This document shows, piece after piece, positions 41,778 through 50,036 of a DNA stretch of 52,800 bases. Each line of letters starts with the position of its first letter. Positions within the stretch are counted from its first letter, which is position 1. The notes beneath the pieces are model-generated. The model made no database searches and had not been told where the DNA came from. It saw only the letters and a list, made by a program, of their open reading frames with translations. The translations under genes and the position numbers were made by a program. This stretch comes from CAZQGO01 sp964593065 (GTDB lineage Bacteria > Oederibacteriota > JAAXVQ01), in contig CAZQGO010000021.1 of assembly GCA_964593065.1 (NCBI GenBank), positions 1 through 52,800 on the forward strand, read 5' to 3'.

Positions 41778-42347
41778 ATGAAGGCATGCAGGCCCACGCC
41801 CGCGCAGCTGCGCCGGGCGCGCTCTAAAAAAGTGCCGGACGTGATCGCGCCCGGCCTGCGCGTGCTCTTTTGCGGGATCAATCCCGGGCTGTATTCCGGC
41901 GCGACCGGCCATCACTTCGCCCGGCCCGGCAACCGCTTCTGGCCCGCCCTGTACCAGGCCGGCTTCACGCCGCGCCGGCTCTCGCCCCGCGAGGAGCGCC
42001 AACTGCTCCGCCTGAAATGCGGCATCACCAATCTCGTGTCCCGCACCACGGCCTCGGCCGCTGAGCTGTCGCGCACGGAATTCATCGCGGGAGCGCGCCG
42101 CCTGCAGGCCAAGGTCAGGCGCTTCCGGCCGCGCTTTCTGGCCGTGCTGGGTCTGGGAGCCTACCGCCTGGCGTTTGCCAGGCCGAAGGCCGCGCCCGGC
42201 CGCCAGCCCGAACGCATCGGGAGGACGGCCGTCTGGGTCCTGCCCAACCCCAGCGGCTTGAACGCGCATTATCAGCAGGGGGATTTGAAGAAAATATTCC
42301 AGGAGTTGCGTGTAGCAAGTCTAAGAAATCGTTCGGACGGCCAGTAA
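41778..42347 (+). CDS. mug: Mug/TDG-type mismatch uracil-DNA glycosylase
   Basis: 189 residues. Catalytic motif 1 is LFCGINPGLYSG and motif 2 is VLPNPSGLNAHY, both diagnostic of the Mug/TDG family, which removes U or T from G mismatches and ethenocytosine. ATG at 41778 with GGAGG 8 nt upstream. The C-terminal 12 residues are non-conserved. A degraded piece of a second copy lies about 1 kb downstream (see 43284-43377). Confidence 0.93.
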   Translation: MKACRPTPAQLRRARSKKVPDVIAPGLRVLFCGINPGLYSGATGHHFARPGNRFWPALYQAGFTPRRLSPREERQLLRLKCGITNLVSRTTASAAELSRTEFIAGARRLQAKVRRFRPRFLAVLGLGAYRLAFARPKAAPGRQPERIGRTAVWVLPNPSGLNAHYQQGDLKKIFQELRVASLRNRSDGQ

Positions 42348-42517
42348 GCGGTTTATCGGTTGAATTTCCCGGCCCCCTTCACGTCCTTATCCAGACGGTT
42401 CCCCGCTCCGTGTTCACCGTCTCCATTCCCAACGCCGTTCGGTGTCCGCCCGGCATTCCGGGTCCGGATCAAGGCCGTGTTCCGGTTCACCGCAGTTTCC
42501 CGCAGGGAAGCGGCGCA

Positions 42518-43213
42518 TCAACTTCGCCGGACGATTCCGCCGCCGTTCAATTCGTAATATTCTTCCTGGGCGCAGGGGATACAGTAGACGCCGTCGTCCT
42601 TTTTCACGCTTCTCGTTTTCATCACGTTTTCCCCGCAGCTCTGGCACTTGACCGTTTCGAAAATCGGCGCGTACGCGGGCAAGGCCGCCGTCTTTTCGCT
42701 GATGACGAACATTTTCTCGGCCGGCACGCCGAGCTCGGCGACGGACATTTCGGCAAACAGGCGCATCATCTTGCCGTAATCCTCCGGCGCTCCCTGCTCC
42801 CTCCTGGCCACCAGCCGGTTGAACAATGCGTACGCCTCCGGGTACTCTTTTTCGCGCGTGTCATCGAACTCGGGTTTCAGTACCAGCCGGACGGCCCTGC
42901 CGTCCCGCGTGCTGAGGGTGACGCCGGTTTTTCCATAGTCGCGGTAAATCAGGGCATTGTTGCCCAGGGTGCAGCCGGTCACCATTTGCACGCCGTCCGC
43001 AAAACAATTGTTGGTTTCGACCACCGCGATGATTTCCTCCATGCCCGTATTGTTGACACCCAATTTCCGGATTCCATATAGACCCGCCATGACGCCATAG
43101 GCCAGATAGTTGCATAAATGTCCGTGCATCTCTCCGGCTTTCTTCAGCAATCCCAGCGCATCTTGCTTCTCGATCATTTCTTCCACCTGCAACCTAAAGG
43201 TATTCTTCGGCAT
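42518..43213 (-). CDS. FmdE-like protein with C-terminal zinc finger
   Basis: 231 residues. The N-terminal 150 residues match the FmdE (formylmethanofuran dehydrogenase subunit E) fold: MHGHLCNYLAYGVMAG, ETNNCFADGVQMVTGCTLGNN and IYRDYGKTG. A C-terminal ribbon VKCQSCGENVMK...YCIPCAQ carries two CxxC pairs. No Fmd/Fwd catalytic subunits are in the window, so it is likely one of the many stand-alone FmdE proteins of anaerobes, possibly molybdopterin- or metal-related. ATG at 43211-43213 with GGAGGAAAG upstream. Confidence 0.9.
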   Translation of the reverse strand: MPKNTFRLQVEEMIEKQDALGLLKKAGEMHGHLCNYLAYGVMAGLYGIRKLGVNNTGMEEIIAVVETNNCFADGVQMVTGCTLGNNALIYRDYGKTGVTLSTRDGRAVRLVLKPEFDDTREKEYPEAYALFNRLVARREQGAPEDYGKMMRLFAEMSVAELGVPAEKMFVISEKTAALPAYAPIFETVKCQSCGENVMKTRSVKKDDGVYCIPCAQEEYYELNGGGIVRRS

Positions 43214-43283
43214 GTTCACTTTCCTCCTTGGGATGAAATGAGTTTGCATCCGATGGGGCGGGTCGTAAGGCACGGAATGCAGC

Positions 43284-43377
43284 GGAAGGGTCGGGGTCGA
43301 GGTTCTGCCCAACCCCAGCGGTCTTCAACGCGCATGACCCGCAGGGGGACTTGAGGAGCTCGAACGCCGCGGTCCCG
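43284..43377 (+). pseudogene. Remnant of a second Mug-type glycosylase gene
   Basis: Reading from 43284 gives GRVGVEVLPNPSGL, then a frame shift near 43321-43326, then NAHDPQGDLRSSNAAV. The intact mug gene has GRTAVWVLPNPSGLNAHYQQGDL at the same place. At DNA level about 50 nt at 43305-43357 match 42239-42291 at most positions. Only the 3' end survives, bordering the fmdE-like gene. Confidence 0.75.
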
Positions 43378-43397
43378 ACCCGTTCCAGGCGGACCCG

Positions 43398-45071
43398 TCA
43401 GGCCAAGATTTCTTCGTAGGGCCACATGGCCAGACCCCCGTCGAGCACGCGAACCCGCTTCCAGCCGGCCGCCTTCAGGATCAAAGCGGCCTCGTAGCCG
43501 CGCAGGGAGATCTTGCAGAAGGCAACGATCTCCCGGTCGCGCGGCACTTCCGCCAGGCGCGTCCGCAGGGCTCCCAGAGGGATGTGCAGGGAATCCGGGA
43601 GCCTGACCTCGTCGTATTCGGCCTGACTGCGGACGTCCAGCAGCAGCGGTTTCTCGCCGGCCTCCAGCTTGGCCTTCAGCTCCTGGGCGGTGATGCCGTC
43701 CATGGTGCCGTCCAGCTTGTTGCGCGCCACATTGGCCGCCGTGATCAGGCTGTCCATGGCCGAGGAATACGGCGGGGCGTAAGCCAGGTCGAGATTGGCG
43801 ACCTGGTCCACGGTCATGCGGTTGGTGATGGCCACGGCGGCCACGTCGATCCGCTTGTCGGCGTCCCCGGGGCCTGCGGCCTGCACGCCCAGCAGCCGCC
43901 GGGTCTTGGCGTCCACGATCAGCTTCAGCAGCAGGGTCTTGGCGGTGGGCATGAAATGGGAGCGGTCCGGGCCGGGCGCATAGGCGGCCACCACCTGATA
44001 GTTCAGTGCCCGGGCCGCGGCCTCGGTCAACCCGGTCTTGCCGGCCGTGTAGTCGAACACCTTGCAGATGGAGCTGCCCATGACCCCGGGAAAGACATCG
44101 CGCACCCCGCACAGGTTGTTGGCCGCCACCCGCGCCTGCTTGTTGGCCGTGGACCCCATGGGCCAATAGCAGGGTTTCCGGGTGGCCAGGTCCATGGTTT
44201 CCACGCAGTCCCCGGCCGCGTAGATGTCCGGATCCGAAGTGCACTGGTAGGCGTCCACCTTGATCGCTCCGGTCTGGCCCAGTTCCAGGCCGGCCTCCCG
44301 GGCCAGTTTGACTTCCGGCCGGACGCTGATGCCGAGGACCACCATATCGGCCGGAAGGGTCCCGCGGTCCGTCACCACCTCCCGCACATGCCCCTCCCCC
44401 TTGAGCTCCCGGACCTCGGTCTGGGTCATGATCTTGACCCCGTGGAGCTCCATGTGTTGGACGACCAAGCGCGCCATGTCCTCGTCGACCATGCGCAGGA
44501 TCTGCGGCAGCTTCTCAACCATGGTCACGCGGCACCCCTTGTGGGTCAGCGCCTCGGTGATCTCCACGCCGATGAGTCCGCCGCCGATGATGACCACGTC
44601 ATGGGCCTTGTTCTCCGCCAGCACGGCCTTGATGCCGTCGGCATCCTGCACCCCGTGGAGCGTGAACACGTTCGCCAGTTCCCGGCCCGGAAAGGGCGGC
44701 ACCACCGGCGCGGCGCCGGTCGCCAGCAGGAGTTTGTCGTACGGCAGCCAGGTTTCCCGGCCGTCGGCCAAAGCCCGCACGCGCACGCGCCGGCCCCGGC
44801 GGTCGATCTCCATGGCTTCGGTCTCGGTCAGCACGTGGACGTTCTTGACCTTCTGGAAGAAGACCGGGTCCCGCACCACGCCCACGGGCGTGCACATGAG
44901 CTCCTTTTGTTCCTTGACCTCGCCCGCGACGTAATACGGCAGTCCGCAGCCGGCGTAGGACAGGTACTTGTCCTTTTCGACGATGGTGACGTCGGCCTCG
45001 GGCACGAGCCGGATGATCTTCGAGGCCGCCTTGGGACCCGCGGCCACGCCTCCGATGATGACGACTTTCAT
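43398..45071 (-). CDS. CoA-disulfide reductase-like FAD enzyme fused to rhodanese
   Basis: 557 residues. N-terminal FAD motif VVIIGGVAAGPKAA, active Cys C42 in LSYAGCGLPYY, NAD(P) motif VVIIGGGLIGVEI, second FAD motif DIYAAGDCVE, a dimerisation domain, and a C-terminal rhodanese domain (from about 455) with active Cys C519 in IVAFCKISLRG. Such fusions reduce CoA persulfide/polysulfide. The rhodanese loop is a six-residue type, fitting sulfane sulfur transfer. Last or near-last gene of the long right-hand run, 15 nt after the MBL gene. Confidence 0.92.
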   Translation of the reverse strand: MKVVIIGGVAAGPKAASKIIRLVPEADVTIVEKDKYLSYAGCGLPYYVAGEVKEQKELMCTPVGVVRDPVFFQKVKNVHVLTETEAMEIDRRGRRVRVRALADGRETWLPYDKLLLATGAAPVVPPFPGRELANVFTLHGVQDADGIKAVLAENKAHDVVIIGGGLIGVEITEALTHKGCRVTMVEKLPQILRMVDEDMARLVVQHMELHGVKIMTQTEVRELKGEGHVREVVTDRGTLPADMVVLGISVRPEVKLAREAGLELGQTGAIKVDAYQCTSDPDIYAAGDCVETMDLATRKPCYWPMGSTANKQARVAANNLCGVRDVFPGVMGSSICKVFDYTAGKTGLTEAAARALNYQVVAAYAPGPDRSHFMPTAKTLLLKLIVDAKTRRLLGVQAAGPGDADKRIDVAAVAITNRMTVDQVANLDLAYAPPYSSAMDSLITAANVARNKLDGTMDGITAQELKAKLEAGEKPLLLDVRSQAEYDEVRLPDSLHIPLGALRTRLAEVPRDREIVAFCKISLRGYEAALILKAAGWKRVRVLDGGLAMWPYEEILA

Positions 45072-45086
45072 ATGAAGCCCTCCTGT

Positions 45087-45941
45087 TTATTTTGGCCCAT
45101 CCAATTCAAACGTCCAACTCAGCCCGGCCAGGGCGGCTTCGCAGCGGTCTCCAAAGCGCTTGCTCATGGCGTCCCGGGCCGCCGCGCCCGTGCAGTGCGC
45201 GGGCAGCAGGCGTTCGACGCCGAGACGCTCCATCTCGTCCAGGGTCCGCCGCAGGCGTTTCCGGCCGGCGTGAAGCAAATGCATGCCGCCGAGGACGGCC
45301 TTAAACGTCCGCCCGGGCCGCAGGCCGCGGATGTAATTCAGCGTGTTGATGACCCCGGCATGGGCGCACCCCAGCAGCACCACCAGTCCCTGGCGGCTCT
45401 CGAAGAACAGAGCCTGGTCGTCCGGCAAGCCGTCCGGCTGCCGGCACCCGGAGTCCTTGAAAAACGGCCCGCCCGCATCCTCGAAATCCGTGCGGCGCGG
45501 GATGGGGCCGGTGAGCCAGAGACCGGGCACCACCTCGACGGGTTTCAGCGTGTCCGTGATTCTCCCCGCCGTGCGCCGGGCTTGATCGGCCACGGACGGC
45601 GGCGTGCCGATGGCGCGCGCCGGCCCCGGGACCGGACAGGCGTATTTTGGCTGCCAGGCGTCCGGGTGGGCGTACAGGCCCGGACGCGGAGCGGCCGTCA
45701 GGGCCTCCAGCAGACCGCCGGTGTGGTCGTAGTGGCCGTGGCTGAGCGCCACGGCCTCCAGGCGATCCCAGGGCAGGCCCAGGACCGCGCTGTTGGGCGC
45801 CAGGGCCGGGCCCTGGCCCGTGTCCAGGAGAACGTGATGCCCCCCGTATTCAACCCAGACGCTCCAACCGTGCTCCGCCCGGAGCTTCGGGATTTGCGCC
45901 TCGTCGTTTACGACGACGGTGATGCGGGCTTTAGGCGTCAT
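45087..45941 (-). CDS. MBL-fold metallohydrolase
   Basis: 284 residues from the ATG at 45939-45941 with GGAAAGG 6 nt upstream. The metal motif is SHGHYDHTGG; the later LGCAHAGVINTL and LLPAHCTG segments match the group of 7,8-dihydropterin-6-methyl RFAP synthase-like hydrolases common in anaerobes. Substrate unknown. Lies between a thioesterase and the CoA-disulfide reductase gene. Confidence 0.88.
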   Translation of the reverse strand: MTPKARITVVVNDEAQIPKLRAEHGWSVWVEYGGHHVLLDTGQGPALAPNSAVLGLPWDRLEAVALSHGHYDHTGGLLEALTAAPRPGLYAHPDAWQPKYACPVPGPARAIGTPPSVADQARRTAGRITDTLKPVEVVPGLWLTGPIPRRTDFEDAGGPFFKDSGCRQPDGLPDDQALFFESRQGLVVLLGCAHAGVINTLNYIRGLRPGRTFKAVLGGMHLLHAGRKRLRRTLDEMERLGVERLLPAHCTGAAARDAMSKRFGDRCEAALAGLSWTFELDGPK

Positions 45942-45957
45942 GGACATCCTTTCCCGG

Positions 45958-46386
45958 CTAACGCCCGGCGATAAACTTGCCCCAGGCCGAAGCCTTGAGC
46001 CCCCCGTCCTGGCGGAGCTCGGCACGGACCCTGCTCAGCCAATGGGAATGACGTTCCGGCCAGGCCCGCACCACGGCCGGCCGTCCGATCTCCACGGGCG
46101 CGTGATAGCGCACGGTGAGTTCGGCGGTCATCGCCTCCCGGCCGCGGGCAAACAGGCAGCTGGTCATGGCGCTGTCCAGCAGCGAGGCGATCACGCCCCC
46201 GTGCAGGTGTTCCGGATAACCGGCAAACCGCGCCGCGCAAGCAAAGTCCGCTTCCACGGCCCCGTCCTCCCGGCAGCGGAAATTCAGCTGTAGGCCGTCG
46301 ACGTTGGATCGCCCGCAAGCCACGCAACGGTCGTGGCGGGCCCGGCGGAAGACCTCGAGATTTTTTTGCCGCAGGTCCGCGGTCAC
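45958..46386 (-). CDS. PaaI-family hotdog thioesterase
   Basis: 142 residues from the GTG at 46384-46386, with GAGGA 6 nt upstream. Hotdog signature EHLHGGVIASLLDSAMT and the TAELTVRYHAPVEIG strand are typical of PaaI thioesterases. The N-terminus has a CVACG motif (HDRCVACGRSNVDGLQLNF), the usual four-Cys-less form of this subgroup with a Cys pair. Hydrolyses acyl-CoA of unknown chain. It starts 11 nt after the Mrp stop. Confidence 0.85.
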   Translation of the reverse strand: MTADLRQKNLEVFRRARHDRCVACGRSNVDGLQLNFRCREDGAVEADFACAARFAGYPEHLHGGVIASLLDSAMTSCLFARGREAMTAELTVRYHAPVEIGRPAVVRAWPERHSHWLSRVRAELRQDGGLKASAWGKFIAGR

Positions 46387-46397
46387 GGTGTTCCTCC

Positions 46398-47267
46398 TCA
46401 CTCCCGGCCCTCGGCCGGAAAGACCCGCCCGATGATCTCCCGCATGGCGAGGGCCGCGGGCGAGGAAGCATGGACGTGCAGGAACGCCTGCCCTTGATCG
46501 CCCGCCTCGGCGATGCGCGGATCCATGGGAATGGAGCCGAGGAAGGGCACCCCCATGTCCCGGGCGATGGAACGCCCGCCTCCCGATCGCAGAATCGCGG
46601 TCACTTCCCCGCATTTCGGGCAGGCAAAGCCGTTCATGTTCTCCACCACGCCCAGCACGGGCACCTGCAGTTGTTTGCAGAAGGTGACGGATTTGCGCAC
46701 GTCCACGGCCGCCACCTTCTGGGGCGTGGTGACCAGGATCGCACCGTCGAGTTGATCGACCAGTTGACAGACGGAAAGAGGTTCATCGCCCGTGCCGGGC
46801 GGCGCGTCGATGATCAGATAATCCAAATCCCCCCAGGCCACGTCCTGCAGAAACTGTTGTATGACGCCCATTTTCATGGGCCCGCGCCAGATCACGGCGT
46901 CGTCCTGGCTGCGCAGTAAAAACCCCAGGGACATGACTTTCAGGCCGCCCAATTCCACCGGCACCAGGCCCTCTTCATTGCCCTCGATCCTCTCGTTTTC
47001 CAACCCCAGCAGGGTGGGAATACTCGGGCCGTGAATGTCCGCGTCCAGCAGGCCCACGCGTTTTCCCTCCTGCATCAGGGCCGTGGCCAGATTTACCGCC
47101 ACCGTGCTCTTGCCCACGCCGCCCTTGCCCGACATGACCATGACCTTGTGCCGGATCCGGCCAAGACGCGCCCGGCGTTTTTGGCGCGCTTCGTCTTCGC
47201 GTGCCGTATGCACCGGCCCGGTTGGTTCGGAGGCGCGGGGTGTTTGCTCTGGTTCCGCCGTCTGCAT
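46398..47267 (-). CDS. mrp: Mrp/NBP35-type Fe-S carrier ATPase
   Basis: 289 residues. Deviant Walker A SGKGGVGKST, Mrp segment ADIHGPSIPTLLG, switch DAPPGTGDEPLSV and the C-terminal Fe-S Cys pair CPKC in NGFACPKCGE. It assembles or carries Fe-S clusters as a dimer. The N-terminal 40 residues are charged and probably disordered. In Desulfovibrio an Mrp protein is part of the orange protein cluster; the neighbours here (two ferredoxin-MinD ATPases, NifX-like proteins) fit that. Confidence 0.94.
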   Translation of the reverse strand: MQTAEPEQTPRASEPTGPVHTAREDEARQKRRARLGRIRHKVMVMSGKGGVGKSTVAVNLATALMQEGKRVGLLDADIHGPSIPTLLGLENERIEGNEEGLVPVELGGLKVMSLGFLLRSQDDAVIWRGPMKMGVIQQFLQDVAWGDLDYLIIDAPPGTGDEPLSVCQLVDQLDGAILVTTPQKVAAVDVRKSVTFCKQLQVPVLGVVENMNGFACPKCGEVTAILRSGGGRSIARDMGVPFLGSIPMDPRIAEAGDQGQAFLHVHASSPAALAMREIIGRVFPAEGRE

Positions 47268-47282
47268 GGGGGTCAGCCTTTC

Positions 47283-48152
47283 CTAGAACGTGATGGCCTG
47301 CCAAATGTCCGAGATGTCTTGCGCCGCCGGGGCGTCCGTTTCCACCACCGCGCGTCCCTCGATTTGCGCCCGGGTCACGCCGGGATCATAGCGTATGCGT
47401 CCGGCGATCCTCGCGCCTTCCCGGACGGCCAGCGTTTCGATGCGCTCCGTCATTGGAGGATTGATATCCCACTTGTTCACGCAGACCGCCGCCGGCACCT
47501 GAAAATGCCCGGCCAGGGCCAGAACCCGCTGCAAGTCATGTTCGCCGGACACGGTCGGCTCCGTCACGACCAACAAGAGCGAGGCGCCCCCCACGGAAGC
47601 GATCACCGGGCAGCCGATGCCCGGCGGCCCGTCCACGAGCAGCAGGTCGCGCCGGTCCTGCTCCGCCAGCCGGCGGGCTTCCCGGCGGACGAGGGAGACC
47701 AGTTTGCCGGAATTTTCCGCCGCGACCGCCAAGCGGGCGTGAACCAGGGGGCCGAAGCGGGTTTCGGACCGCATCCATTCCCCGCATAAACGCCCGGGAA
47801 AATCAATGGCCGCCGCCGGACAAAAGCGCACGCAAACCCCGCAGCCCTCGCAGGCGGCCGGATCCACGGCGAAATCGGCCCCCGGCCTCCGAATGGCCTG
47901 GAAACGGCAAAGACGTTCGCACTCCCCGCAGTGCGTGCAGTCCGCCTGCCGGATCACGGCCTCCCGGCCCGCGTAAAAATCCCGGCGTTGCTTGATTTCC
48001 GGCGCGAGCACCAACTGCAGGTCCGGGGCGTCCACGTCGCAATCGGCGATCACCGGCCGCTCGGCCAAGGCGGCCAGGGAGGCCGTCACGCTGGTTTTAC
48101 CCGTCCCGCCCTTGCCGCTGATCACGACCAGTTCCCTGGTTTTCCGCCTCAT
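47283..48152 (-). CDS. MinD-like ATPase with 2x[4Fe-4S] ferredoxin insert (1)
   Basis: 289 residues from the ATG at 48150-48152 (GGAGG 5 nt upstream). Deviant Walker A ISGKGGTGKTS, then an inserted ferredoxin with CTHCGECERLC and CEGCGVCVRFCP, then switch VDGPPGIGCPV. Pairs of such proteins are usual and work in metal cluster assembly in anaerobes. It begins inside the 3' end of the DUF89 gene (56-nt overlap). It is a paralogue of the ATPase at 50017-50922. Confidence 0.93.
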   Translation of the reverse strand: MRRKTRELVVISGKGGTGKTSVTASLAALAERPVIADCDVDAPDLQLVLAPEIKQRRDFYAGREAVIRQADCTHCGECERLCRFQAIRRPGADFAVDPAACEGCGVCVRFCPAAAIDFPGRLCGEWMRSETRFGPLVHARLAVAAENSGKLVSLVRREARRLAEQDRRDLLLVDGPPGIGCPVIASVGGASLLLVVTEPTVSGEHDLQRVLALAGHFQVPAAVCVNKWDINPPMTERIETLAVREGARIAGRIRYDPGVTRAQIEGRAVVETDAPAAQDISDIWQAITF

Positions 48153-49035
48153 GCCCGCCTCCATCCTGGTGCCGGACCAGCAAAGTCCCCGCCGCCGCGC
48201 CGGTGTGCGCCGCGATCACCGGGCATTTTACGTACAGAAGAAAGGCCATGGGCTGGTTCGCGCCGCTCAGCGTCTCATAATTTCCCTGCCCCTTGGCGAC
48301 GACCAGGTCGCTCGCCTGGAAGGCCGCGCGAAACGCGCGGGAACAATCTTCCAGCACCGTGCCCGGCGCGTCCGAGCCATTGCCCATGACCGCGGTGATA
48401 TCGCCGATCCCCGCGGCCGCCGCGTCCTCCAAGGTGGCGTCGTTCAGAACCGGCCGCCCCCGCACCGCCACCGTCACCTTCCGGGCGTCGAGCATCTCGA
48501 TGAGCGGGCGGTCGAACACGATCTCCCCGGCGTTGTCGGCCAGAAACAGGATGCGGCGCGCCTGCGCCGCCCGGGCGAACAGCCCAACCCAATCCCCCGT
48601 CAGCGTCTGCGTGAACGTGCCCGTCAACGCCTGCAGAGCCTGCGCCAGTTGGAGCCCGCTTTTGGCGCCGGCGTCGAGGATGTTGCCGCCGATGGCCAGG
48701 CGCACGACCGCCTCCTGCGCCGTCATGCCCTCGGGCGCCCTGCGCCGCAATTCCGGGAGCAGGCTGGCGGCGGCCCGGTTCAGGTCCGCTTTCATCCGCC
48801 GGTACGGGTCTGCGCATCCGGTTCTTTTTCGGATCAGGCGCTGGATCCTCTGGCTGACCCGGGGCGGACTGGCGCCCCGGCTGCCGGCCGCGGCCAGAGC
48901 GGCTATTTCGCGCAGCAATCCCTCCCTGCGCTCCGCCGGCAGGCCGGTCAGGGCGAGGGATTCCCCGGCCTGCCGCATGAAACAGGGAATGCATTCCGCG
49001 CAGGCCCGCAGCGGTGGTTTCAATGGGCGGGGCAT
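48097..49035 (-). CDS. DUF89/ARMT1-type damage-control phosphatase
   Basis: 312 residues. N-terminal CAECIPCFMRQA (C12, C15, C18), metal and substrate motifs LADNAGEIVFD and KGQGNYETL are those of DUF89 phosphatases, which hydrolyse harmful sugar or metabolite phosphates. The group with the N-terminal Cys motif is typical for anaerobes and archaea. Overlaps the ATPase gene by 56 nt; the last 30 residues are charged tail. Confidence 0.9.
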   Translation of the reverse strand: MPRPLKPPLRACAECIPCFMRQAGESLALTGLPAERREGLLREIAALAAAGSRGASPPRVSQRIQRLIRKRTGCADPYRRMKADLNRAAASLLPELRRRAPEGMTAQEAVVRLAIGGNILDAGAKSGLQLAQALQALTGTFTQTLTGDWVGLFARAAQARRILFLADNAGEIVFDRPLIEMLDARKVTVAVRGRPVLNDATLEDAAAAGIGDITAVMGNGSDAPGTVLEDCSRAFRAAFQASDLVVAKGQGNYETLSGANQPMAFLLYVKCPVIAAHTGAAAGTLLVRHQDGGGHEAENQGTGRDQRQGRDG

Positions 49036-49092
49036 GGCCTCTTCCTTCGGTGAGCGTGGCCGGGCGGCGACGGCAAACCCTTCGCGATCCGC

Positions 49093-49443
49093 TCAGCCAA
49101 AATAATGATCACGCCACCATACAAAGTAACTCCAGGGATTTTCAAGGCGGTGCCGGTCTGTTCGGGACATCTCCGGCCAGGAACCGATCTCGGCCAACAA
49201 CTGCGCGCACGGCCGGCCATGAGCCAGCAATTCGTATGCGCAGCGGACCATCAGGAACTTCCTGGCGGCGTCCCGGTCTTCCAGGTTCCGGTCCGGATGA
49301 TGCGCTTTGGCTTTTCGCCGATAGGCGGCCTTCAGCTCATCCGGGCCGGCTCCCGGCGACACCTCCAGCAGCCGGCACGCCGCCTCCCTGGCCCTCAGTT
49401 CGTCCTGCAGAACCTCACGGAATTCTCCTTCGTCCCGGGTCAT
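49093..49443 (-). CDS. Small J-domain protein
   Basis: 116 residues. A J domain at about 20-75 with the HPD tripeptide in KAKAHHPDRN. The C-terminus SWPEMSRTDRHRLENPWSYFVWWRDHYFG is aromatic and probably a client or partner site. There is no signal and no zinc finger. It would stimulate an Hsp70 for a specific client; Fe-S biogenesis systems use such J proteins (inference from context). The ATG overlaps the methyltransferase stop (ATGA). Confidence 0.85.
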   Translation of the reverse strand: MTRDEGEFREVLQDELRAREAACRLLEVSPGAGPDELKAAYRRKAKAHHPDRNLEDRDAARKFLMVRCAYELLAHGRPCAQLLAEIGSWPEMSRTDRHRLENPWSYFVWWRDHYFG

Positions 49444-50036
49444 CGCAAATCTCCCCGAACGATATACAAGGCCGCCGCGACCGGATCGCGGCTGTCCACC
49501 AGCGTGCCGTCCCGGATGCCGAGGAAGTAATCCGTCTCGGTCCGGAACCTCTCGGCCACCGCTTTCTCGATCGCCCGGATGTCCTCATGCTTGAGATTGT
49601 TCACGTAGGACGCCGGGTCCGCGCGCTTGCCCCGGTAAAATTCCGACGCGGGGTTGAGCAGCATGGCGATCAGTCTGCCGGCCGGCCTGAGCACCCGCGC
49701 GGCCTCAACAACGGCCCGCCGGTAATCCTCCACGAACTGGAGCGAGGCGACGAAAATCACCGCGTCAAAAGAACGGTCGGCGAACGGCAGCTCCTCCGCG
49801 CACCCCACGACGGCGCGGAGACCCTCCGGCACGGCGTGCAGCGCCTCTTGGGAAACATCCAGTCCGGTGACCTTGAACCCGCGGCGGATCAGCTGCCCTT
49901 CCACGTCGGCCGGGCCGCAGCCTACGCTCAGCACCTCCCGGAGGCCGTGCAAAGGGTCCGCGAGATACTCGGCTTCTTTCTGAAAAACCTCCTGCCAGAA
50001 TGCCTTCCGGCATGAGTCACGGTAGCGTTTCGGCAT
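49440..50036 (-). CDS. Class I SAM-dependent methyltransferase
   Basis: 198 residues from the ATG at 50034-50036, which overlaps the ATPase stop by 20 nt. SAM motif I is VLSVGCGPADVEGQL, followed by LDVSQEAL, the acidic EELPFADRSFDAVIF and VLRPAGRLIAM, so it is a complete UbiE/SAM_11-type methyltransferase. Substrate unknown. Placed between the second ATPase and the J-domain gene. Confidence 0.85.
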   Translation of the reverse strand: MPKRYRDSCRKAFWQEVFQKEAEYLADPLHGLREVLSVGCGPADVEGQLIRRGFKVTGLDVSQEALHAVPEGLRAVVGCAEELPFADRSFDAVIFVASLQFVEDYRRAVVEAARVLRPAGRLIAMLLNPASEFYRGKRADPASYVNNLKHEDIRAIEKAVAERFRTETDYFLGIRDGTLVDSRDPVAAALYIVRGDLR

